Origin: Thermohahella caldifontis
GTDB taxonomy: Bacteria > Pseudomonadota > Gammaproteobacteria > Pseudomonadales > Oleiphilaceae
Length of the DNA stretch: 64,000 nucleotides
Direction: 5' to 3'
Assembly (NCBI RefSeq): GCF_041153465.1
Contig: NZ_CP154858.1
Coordinates: forward strand, 992,001 to 1,056,000
This document shows, piece by piece, positions 58,820-64,000 of the stretch. How positions within the stretch are numbered: the first letter of the stretch is position 1; each line of letters opens with the position of its first letter. The notes beneath the pieces are model-generated. The model did no database searches, was not told the origin of the DNA, and saw only the letters and a program-made list of their open reading frames with translations. The position numbers were made by a program, and so were the translations under genes.

Positions 58820-59662
58820 ATGATCGAAAAATGTCTGTTCCCCGTCGCCGGCTACGGCACCCGGTTCCTGCCGGCCACCAAGGCCATGCCCAAGGAAATG
58901 CTGCCGGTGGTCAACAAGCCGCTGGTTCAGTACGGTGTCGAAGAAGCCGAAGCCGCCGGCATTCATACCTTCAACTTCGTGACCGGACGCGGCAAGCGTG
59001 CCATCGCCGACCATTTCGACATCTCCTATGAACTGGAGCATCAGATCAAAGGCTCCGGCAAGGAGCCGCTGCTGGACTCCATCCGCCGCCTGCTCAGCCC
59101 GGAAAACTGCTTTGCCTTCACCCGCCAGCGGGAAATGAAGGGGCTGGGACATGCCGTACTCTCCGGCAAGCCGCTGATTGGTGACAATCCCTTTGCCGTC
59201 ATTCTGGCGGATGACCTGTGCATCACCGAGCCGGGAGACGACACCGTCCTGGCTCAGATGGTCAAGCTCTACAGGCAGTTTCGCTGCACCATTGTCGCCA
59301 TTCAGGAAGTGCCGGAAGATGAAGTCCACAAGTACGGCGTCATTGCCGGTGAATGCCTCAAGGAAGGCCTGTACCGGGTCACGGACATGGTGGAAAAGCC
59401 AAAGAAGGAAGAGGCGCCCAGCAACCTGGCCGTGATCGGGCGCTACATCCTGACGCCAGACATCTTTGACCTGCTGGAAAACACCGAACCCGGTGCCAAC
59501 GGTGAAATTCAGCTGACCGATGCCCTGCAGAAGCAGGCTCAGGACGGCTGCGTGCTGGCCTACAAGTTCCGCGGCCGACGCTTTGACTGCGGCAGCGTGG
59601 AAGGCTTCGTGGAAGCCACCAACTACGTGTACGAACACATCTACAAGCAAGGCAGGGGCTGA
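58820..59662 (+). CDS. galU: UTP-glucose-1-phosphate uridylyltransferase
   Basis: The product has 280 residues. The nucleotide site is FPVAGYGTRFLPATKAMPKEMLPV (near residue 7-30), followed by KGLGHAVL, VILADDLC, VTDMVEKPKK and GEIQLTDAL. It makes UDP-glucose for polysaccharides, trehalose and lipopolysaccharide. I set the start at ATG 58820 with AAGGA upstream; the frame opens at 58766. It is followed on the other strand by an XRE-type gene. Confidence 0.94.
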   Translation: MIEKCLFPVAGYGTRFLPATKAMPKEMLPVVNKPLVQYGVEEAEAAGIHTFNFVTGRGKRAIADHFDISYELEHQIKGSGKEPLLDSIRRLLSPENCFAFTRQREMKGLGHAVLSGKPLIGDNPFAVILADDLCITEPGDDTVLAQMVKLYRQFRCTIVAIQEVPEDEVHKYGVIAGECLKEGLYRVTDMVEKPKKEEAPSNLAVIGRYILTPDIFDLLENTEPGANGEIQLTDALQKQAQDGCVLAYKFRGRRFDCGSVEGFVEATNYVYEHIYKQGRG

Positions 59663-59669
59663 ACCTGCC

Positions 59670-59702
59670 GGCGTCTCCTGCCGCTCAGTCGCCGGAGACG
59701 CC
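59670..59702. terminator. Bidirectional hairpin after galU
   Basis: GGCGTCTCC (59670-59678) pairs with GGAGACGCC (59694-59702) across a 15-base loop. It starts 8 bp after the galU stop and covers the end of the convergent XRE gene. There is no T run. Confidence 0.45.
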
Positions 59703-60113
59703 CAGCATCCCCAATACCAGAGCCTGCCTGTCCCCGTCGCAGCGTCTGAACGCCTCGAGTATCTTGCGTTCCCGTGCATCCGGCAAACTGCTCTCGACAC
59801 GCTCCATGAGGGTGCCCACGGCTCTGAGCAAGTCATCCCCCGCCTCATCAAAGCCCGGCAGACTGAGCTGGTCACCCGGATCGCTGTCCAGGTGTTCCAG
59901 GTCCAGAAATGCCCTCAGGGATTCGCCGGTCTTGAGGCACAGTTCAATGAGCTGATCCACGTTCGGGTAGCAGCGCACCTGCTCCGACAGGGCCTCCCAC
60001 TTGTGAACCAGCCCGCTGTCCACGCCCACCAGTGCCGCCACATCCTCCGGAGTCATCCGGTGTTTTTCCCGAATAAGACGCAGCCGTACATTGAATGCCG
60101 AGAGATACCGCAT
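59685..60113 (-). CDS. XRE-family helix-turn-helix protein
   Basis: The product has 142 residues. The N-terminal half is a Cro/C1 helix-turn-helix (VRLRLIREKHRMTPEDVAALVGVDSGLVHKWE, in outline residues 9-40). A central helical segment contains an acidic stretch (DLEHLDSDPGDQ), and the C-terminal helices may be for dimerisation. AGGAG precedes the ATG. It is divergent from the cytochrome operon with 64 bp between the starts, so it may regulate that operon. This is inferred from position only. Confidence 0.75.
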   Translation of the reverse strand: MRYLSAFNVRLRLIREKHRMTPEDVAALVGVDSGLVHKWEALSEQVRCYPNVDQLIELCLKTGESLRAFLDLEHLDSDPGDQLSLPGFDEAGDDLLRAVGTLMERVESSLPDARERKILEAFRRCDGDRQALVLGMLGVSGD

Positions 60114-60177
60114 GGCCGACTCCTGGTTAAGAAAACCTTAAGGGATTGACGCTACGTTAGCGGCAAAGGAGGTTCGG

Positions 60178-60780
60178 ATGCAAGCACGAATCAAGGTCTG
60201 GGACGGGTTTGTCCGTCTCTTCCACTGGCTGACCGTCGCACTGTTCACCGCGCTCTGGCTGACCGGTGAAGGGCGCGAGGTGGCCGTGCATTCGCTCATG
60301 GGCTATGCACTGGCTACGCTGATTGTTCTGCGCATCATCTGGGGCTTTGCCGGCAGCGAACATGCGCGCTTCAACAATTTTGTGCGTACGCCCGGGGAAA
60401 CCCTCGCCTATCTGCGTGACATACTGGCCAATCGTCCCGCCCACTATCTGGGACACAATCCCGCAGGCGCCGCCATGGTGGTGGCACTGCTGCTCTGCCT
60501 GACCGGAATCATCGCAACGGGCATCGTGCTGCTGGGCAGCATGGAGTTTGAGGGCCCGCTGACAGTGCTGGGCTTTCTCCTGTCAGACGAGCAGGTCCAC
60601 CTCATCCGAGAGGGCCATGCCATACTGGTCAACCTGACACTGGCACTGGTGGCGCTTCATGTCCTGGGCGTGATATCGGCCAGCATTCAGCACAAGGAAA
60701 ATCTCGTCGCCGCCATGATTCACGGCTACAAGAACTCAGATCAACATTCCGTTGGAGGAAAACCTGATGCCTCATCCTGA
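60178..60780 (+). CDS. Cytochrome b561-type membrane protein of an SHP/DHC operon
   Basis: The product has 200 residues with four membrane helices. RLFHWL (His16), AVHSLMG (His38), REGHAILVN and ALHVLGV supply the four likely haem-binding histidines of the b561/Ni-hydrogenase cytochrome b family. It should receive electrons from quinol and pass them to the periplasmic c-type cytochromes encoded downstream. AGGAGG lies 6 bases before the ATG. Its 3' end overlaps the next gene by 14 bp. Similar cytochrome b, DHC and SHP genes occur together in Rhodobacter. Confidence 0.88.
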   Translation: MQARIKVWDGFVRLFHWLTVALFTALWLTGEGREVAVHSLMGYALATLIVLRIIWGFAGSEHARFNNFVRTPGETLAYLRDILANRPAHYLGHNPAGAAMVVALLLCLTGIIATGIVLLGSMEFEGPLTVLGFLLSDEQVHLIREGHAILVNLTLALVALHVLGVISASIQHKENLVAAMIHGYKNSDQHSVGGKPDASS

Positions 60781-61327
60781 ACACTTGCGGCCCGCCCTCT
60801 GTGCCGCAGCACTGGTTCTGGTGTCATCCGCAGGCCATGCGGAAGAACCGGCCCCTGTTCCGGCAAACTGGTGGAGCTATCAGCAGACACCGATCCTGTA
60901 CACCGGTGATCTCTATGCCAGTGCCGGCCAGAATGCAGCGCCGGTACAAGCCAGCACCCTTAAAGAACAGTACCCGGAACCCCTGATCACCCTGAACAGC
61001 ACCCACAAATATCTGGGTCTGGCCACCCTCGCCGCCCTGGCCGGCACTATCCTGGCGCCCAAGGCGGAGAACGGCGCACATGAAGCCCTGGCCAAGACCT
61101 CGGTTGCGCTGGGTACGGCGACGGTTGCCACCGGCCTCATTGCCCACTGGGATGATATCGGACTGGATCAACCCCTGACTGACCCGGACAACCTGCACGC
61201 CCTGCTCACCGGAGCCGGCCTGATGGGCATGGCCATTGCCGTCTCGGAAGCCCCGGATTCCGGCCATGCAGGCTTTGGCGCAATCGGCGGTGCCGCCATG
61301 GCGATAGGAGTCAAACTGACATGGTAA
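60767..61327 (+). CDS. Unknown exported/membrane protein within the cytochrome operon
   Basis: With ATG 60767 (GGAGG upstream) the product has 186 residues. A signal peptide ends SAGHA (about 24). The middle has WWSYQQTPILYTGDLYASAG, then three Ala/Gly-rich helices that may span the membrane (about 88-105, 115-135, 145-185). Two His lie within or near the helices (NSTHKYLG, AHWDD, LHALL), so it might bind haem. I know no family. It overlaps the cytochrome b gene by 14 bp and the SHP gene by 7 bp, which places it firmly in the operon. Confidence 0.65.
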   Translation: MPHPEHLRPALCAAALVLVSSAGHAEEPAPVPANWWSYQQTPILYTGDLYASAGQNAAPVQASTLKEQYPEPLITLNSTHKYLGLATLAALAGTILAPKAENGAHEALAKTSVALGTATVATGLIAHWDDIGLDQPLTDPDNLHALLTGAGLMGMAIAVSEAPDSGHAGFGAIGGAAMAIGVKLTW

Positions 61328-61725
61328 AACGTACACTGATTCTGCTGACACTGATTGCCGCCGGCAGCACCTGGGCTGCCAGGCCGGACGCAGTCACCAC
61401 CCTTCAGAAAAATTGGGAAAAGGATGCACAGACACTGCCCTTCTCCGCTGAGCGGGGCAGCCGCATCTGGCACCAGGATGGCACAAACCAAAATGGCCAG
61501 ATTCGCCGCTGCACCACCTGCCATGGCGAGGATCTGACCCAACCGGGCAAACACGCCCGCAGTGGCAAGGTCATTGAGCCCATGGCGCTGTCAGCCAACC
61601 CTGAACGCTATCAGGATGCCAAAAAATTGCGCAAATGGCTGAAGCGCAACTGCAAGTGGACTTTTGGCATGGAGTGTACCGCCCAGGAAAAGGGCGACAT
61701 CCTCGAATTTCTGACTCAACAATAA
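61321..61725 (+). CDS. SHP-type monohaem cytochrome c (DUF1924)
   Basis: The product has 134 residues and a signal peptide cut near STWAA. The single haem site is CTTCH (Cys64, Cys67, His68). Two more Cys (KRNCKWTF, MECTAQ) may form a disulfide. It matches the SHP family, high-spin cytochromes first seen in Rhodobacter sphaeroides that bind oxygen and small ligands. It overlaps the preceding gene by 7 bp. The DHC gene follows after 12 bp. Confidence 0.87.
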   Translation: MVKRTLILLTLIAAGSTWAARPDAVTTLQKNWEKDAQTLPFSAERGSRIWHQDGTNQNGQIRRCTTCHGEDLTQPGKHARSGKVIEPMALSANPERYQDAKKLRKWLKRNCKWTFGMECTAQEKGDILEFLTQQ

Positions 61726-61737
61726 AGGGCTTGGCAA

Positions 61738-62313
61738 ATGGTACGTATCAAAACCCTGTTTCCGGCGCTGGCCATCAGCGGGGCCCTGCTCGTCTCTGTC
61801 CCCGCCAGTGCGGACAGCCCGGACATCCTCAACTGGCTGATTTCCGTGGACCGCAAAAAGGGTGTGGAACCTGTCACCAACGATACCTGGGCTGAGGAAT
61901 GTGGTGCCTGCCACGTGGCCTACCCGCCCGGACTGTTACCCGCCCGCTCATGGAAAGCGCTCCTCGCCCCCAAGGCACTCGCTGATCACTTCGGAGAGAA
62001 CGCAGAGCTGGATGAGGATACTCTGAAGGTGCTGACGGAATACGCCACCACGCATGCGGCGGATCAGTCCCTGTACAAGCGCTCGCGCAAGATCATGGCT
62101 TCCATCCGTGACGACGAAACGCCGTTGCGCATCACGGAGACCCGCTATATCCGCCGCAAACACGGCGAGATACCGGAAAAATATATCAAGGGCAATCCGA
62201 AAGTGGGCAGCCTGTCCAACTGTAACGCCTGCCATACGGAAATCGACAAGGGCGTGTTTGATGATGATACCGTCATCATTCCGGGTGTCGGCCGGGACTG
62301 GGAGGACGACTGA
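61738..62313 (+). CDS. Dihaem cytochrome c (DHC type)
   Basis: The product has 191 residues with a signal peptide cut near PASA (about 25). Two haem sites are CGACH (Cys55, Cys58, His59) and CNACH (Cys162, Cys165, His166). The spacing and the ending GVGRDWEDD agree with the DHC family that donates electrons to SHP in Rhodobacter. AAAGGG lies upstream of the ATG. It is the last gene of the operon. Confidence 0.88.
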   Translation: MVRIKTLFPALAISGALLVSVPASADSPDILNWLISVDRKKGVEPVTNDTWAEECGACHVAYPPGLLPARSWKALLAPKALADHFGENAELDEDTLKVLTEYATTHAADQSLYKRSRKIMASIRDDETPLRITETRYIRRKHGEIPEKYIKGNPKVGSLSNCNACHTEIDKGVFDDDTVIIPGVGRDWEDD

Positions 62314-62319
62314 TCCGGA

Positions 62320-62347
62320 CGTCTGGCTTCCCTCAGGGAGCCAGACG
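62320..62347. terminator. Hairpin between the cytochrome operon and pdxH
   Basis: GTCTGGCT (62321-62328) pairs with AGCCAGAC (62339-62346), continued by CCC/GGG with one bulged base. It includes the pdxH stop codon. It could stop transcription from both sides; there is no T run. Confidence 0.45.
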
Positions 62348-62968
62348 CTCAATCACCCACTGACCACCTTCCAGACGATACTGAAAACGGTCGTGCAGCC
62401 GGCTTTCACGTCCCTGCCAGAACTCGATCAGGGTCGGCTTGACCCGATAGCCACCCCAGAATGACGGGAGGGGGATTTTGCCCTCTCCGAACTTGCGCCG
62501 CATCTCATCCAGCTTCATTTCCAGAAACTGTCGACTGGAAATGACATGGCTCTGCTGACTCACCCATGCACCCAGCTGACTGCCGCGCGGGCGTGATGAA
62601 AAATAACGCAGGGACTCGGAGGAACTGACCTTTTCCACCTCGCCCTCGATCTTGACCTGCCGATTCAGTGGCAGCCAGGGGAACAGCAACGCCGCCCTCG
62701 GGTTCTCGTCAAGCTGTCTGGCCTTTCTGGACTCGTAGTTGGTGTAGAAGACGAACCCCCGGGCATCAAAAAACTTCAGCAGCACCGTCCGCACACTGGG
62801 CTGACCATCCGCCCCGCAGGTCGCCAGACTCATGGCATTCGGGTCATCCATGCCGGAATCCATGGCCTCTCTGAACCAGCTTTCAAACTGCAGGATCGGA
62901 TCATCATTCAGATCCTCCCGATCCAGCCCGCGACTCATGTACTCGCGGCGCAAATCACCAATATCCAC
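62333..62968 (-). CDS. pdxH: Pyridoxamine 5'-phosphate oxidase
   Basis: The product has 211 residues. MSLATCGADGQPSVRTVLLK, FYTNYESRKARQL, FPWLPLNRQVKIEGEVEKV and the ending (WVIERLAP) are all family signatures for the FMN enzyme that makes pyridoxal 5'-phosphate. The start is GTG 62968 with GGAGG 8 bases upstream. A terminator of the upstream gene (on the same strand) lies between it and the DegP-type gene, so it has its own promoter. Confidence 0.94.
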   Translation of the reverse strand: MDIGDLRREYMSRGLDREDLNDDPILQFESWFREAMDSGMDDPNAMSLATCGADGQPSVRTVLLKFFDARGFVFYTNYESRKARQLDENPRAALLFPWLPLNRQVKIEGEVEKVSSSESLRYFSSRPRGSQLGAWVSQQSHVISSRQFLEMKLDEMRRKFGEGKIPLPSFWGGYRVKPTLIEFWQGRESRLHDRFQYRLEGGQWVIERLAP

Positions 62969-62984
62969 CTGTTGTACCTCCCAT

Positions 62985-63010
62985 GAAAAAGGCGCGACCT
63001 CAGCCGCGCC
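62985..63010 (-). terminator. Intrinsic terminator of the DegP-type gene
   Basis: Reading the minus strand, GGCGCG and CGCGCC (63005-63010 and 62991-62996) form a stem with an 8-base loop, followed by TTTTTC (62990-62985). It lies 73 bp after the protease stop and just before the pdxH ribosome-binding site. Confidence 0.75.
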
Positions 63011-63082
63011 CCACTCTATCAGATCCGTGTACCGGAATCATCCGGGCCGGTACGCAGCCGACCCGAAGCCCCGTCCCGGCGG

Positions 63083-64000
63083 TTAGCGAATGACCAGATA
63101 GAAGGATCCGCCATCCCGGACAACCAGCAGCAGTGTCTTGTCATCCGACTTTTTCAGTGCCTTCTTCAGATCCTTGGTGCCACGGACACGCTCCCGGTTC
63201 ACCTCGACGATCACGTCACCCGGGCGCAGGCCTGCCCGGGCAGCCTTGCTGTCGGGCTTGATATTGACCACACGTACCCCCTCGGGATCATCGCTGTCCT
63301 CCAGCTTCACCCCCTTGAGGGCATCGGTCTTCACACCATCCAGCCACTTGCTGAACCAGCTGCCACCTTCATCAGTGCTGGCCACCTCGCCATCCTTGCC
63401 TCCCAGCGTTGCCTTGACGGTCTTGATTTCACCATCACGCAGGATCTTGAGGGTGACTTTGGTACCGGCACGCTTCAGGCCGATTTTTGCCCGCAACTGG
63501 CCACTGCTCTTCACCGGCTTGCCGTCGAGCTCAAGGATCACGTCGCCGCGCTTGAGACCGGCCTTGTCTGCTGCGGAACCTTTCGCCACGTCACTGACCA
63601 CCACGCCCTTCTGGCCATTGTCCAGACCAAAGGCCTCAGCCAGGTCAGGATTGAGATCCTGAATCATCACACCGAGCACAGCACGCTTGACTTCGCCATA
63701 CTCCAGAATCTGGCTCACGGTGGCCTTCACCATGTTGGAAGGAATGGCGAATCCGATCCCCACGTTACCGCCGGACGGTGCCAGAATGGCCGTATTGATG
63801 CCAATCAGCTTGCCCTTCATGTTGATCAGGGCACCCCCTGAGTTGCCGGGATTGATGGAGGCATCCGTCTGGATGAAGTTCTCGTAGCCCTCGATGCCCA
63901 GGCCACTCCGACCCAGCGCGCTGACAATACCGGTCGTCACGGTGTGGTTGAGGCCGAACGGGTTGCCGATGGCCACCACATAGTCCCCCACATGCACCTT
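63083..64000 (-). CDS. DegP/DegQ/MucD-type periplasmic serine protease, 3' part (partial)
   Basis: The frame is open to the window edge, so the N-terminus is missing; 305 residues are visible. GNPFGLNHTVTTGIVS, then DASINPGNSGGALIN with the catalytic Ser in GNSGGAL, belong to the trypsin-like domain; the His and Asp of the triad lie outside. Two PDZ domains follow (about GVMIQDLNPDLAEAFGL and RVVNIKPDSKAARAGL). The protein degrades or holds misfolded envelope proteins. DegQ or MucD cannot be told apart without the N-terminus. Confidence 0.93.
   Translation of the reverse strand, partial: KVHVGDYVVAIGNPFGLNHTVTTGIVSALGRSGLGIEGYENFIQTDASINPGNSGGALINMKGKLIGINTAILAPSGGNVGIGFAIPSNMVKATVSQILEYGEVKRAVLGVMIQDLNPDLAEAFGLDNGQKGVVVSDVAKGSAADKAGLKRGDVILELDGKPVKSSGQLRAKIGLKRAGTKVTLKILRDGEIKTVKATLGGKDGEVASTDEGGSWFSKWLDGVKTDALKGVKLEDSDDPEGVRVVNIKPDSKAARAGLRPGDVIVEVNRERVRGTKDLKKALKKSDDKTLLLVVRDGGSFYLVIR

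Noticed and set aside
1..64000. CRISPR arrays, insertion sequences, tRNA or rRNA genes
   Set aside because: I saw no regularly spaced repeats, transposase frames, terminal inverted repeats, cloverleaf-like segments or rRNA sequence. A tool scan could still find a diverged element.

Overview
The window is about 64 kb of chromosomal DNA from a gammaproteobacterium with moderately high GC. Genes are packed tightly on both strands, and many operon members overlap by 4 bp. Several traits point to the Pseudomonadales/Oceanospirillales grade: a PsrA-type TetR regulator next to nagZ and the mfd end, methylthioinosine phosphorylase, ThrH, a class II ribonucleotide reductase split into NrdJa and NrdJb, and the block pabB-thrH-cysH-cysB followed by a MalT/LuxR-type regulator, an order I recall from Pseudomonas. 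I cannot name the genus. I saw no insertion sequence, prophage, CRISPR array, tRNA or rRNA.

Layout. 1-8.3 kb: mfd end, csiV, the overlapping minus-strand group ldt-nagZ-mscS-mtiP, psrA with two operator-like sites, amtB with a sigma-54 promoter and an NtrC-like site, and a macrodomain gene. 8.3-15.8 kb: riboflavin synthase, a rhomboid protease, a zinc-ribbon membrane protein, holB, and the transglutaminase/DUF58 pair. 15.9-18.3 kb: three exported proteins of unknown function with a common start to the mature chain. 18.3-22.9 kb: pabB, thrH (frameshifted), cysH, cysB and a TauE/SafE exporter. 22.9-25.8 kb: a large LuxR/MalT-like regulator flanked by repeated TACGCC boxes and followed by a promoter-terminator pair that could encode a small RNA. 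25.8-34.5 kb: dinG, gspB, gspA (frameshifted), then a lipid group (patatin phospholipase, MlaA-like protein, thioesterase, beta-ketoacyl-ACP synthase III). 34.5-41.4 kb: hrpA and a large SBP-PAS-GGDEF-EAL receptor. 41.4-50.6 kb: small-molecule enzymes (haloalkane dehalogenase, isochorismatase, hexose-6-P epimerase), HDOD protein, sthA, tag, a CarS/DUF46 protein (frameshifted), phosphoesterase, sugar-epimerase-like SDR and arsM. 50.6-53.5 kb: a predicted exported zinc phospholipase C with a peptidyl-prolyl isomerase and a small anchored protein. 53.9-64 kb: nrdJab under NrdR-like boxes, two unknown genes, galU, an XRE regulator, a cytochrome b/SHP/diheme cytochrome c operon with an extra gene, pdxH and the 3' part of a DegP-type protease.

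The most original signals are the TACGCC-box/small-RNA arrangement around the LuxR-type regulator, the exported-protein trio at 16-18 kb, the phospholipase C operon and the extra member of the SHP operon. Three genes are each broken by one missing base in a C or G run, which suggests homopolymer errors in the assembly rather than real gene decay.
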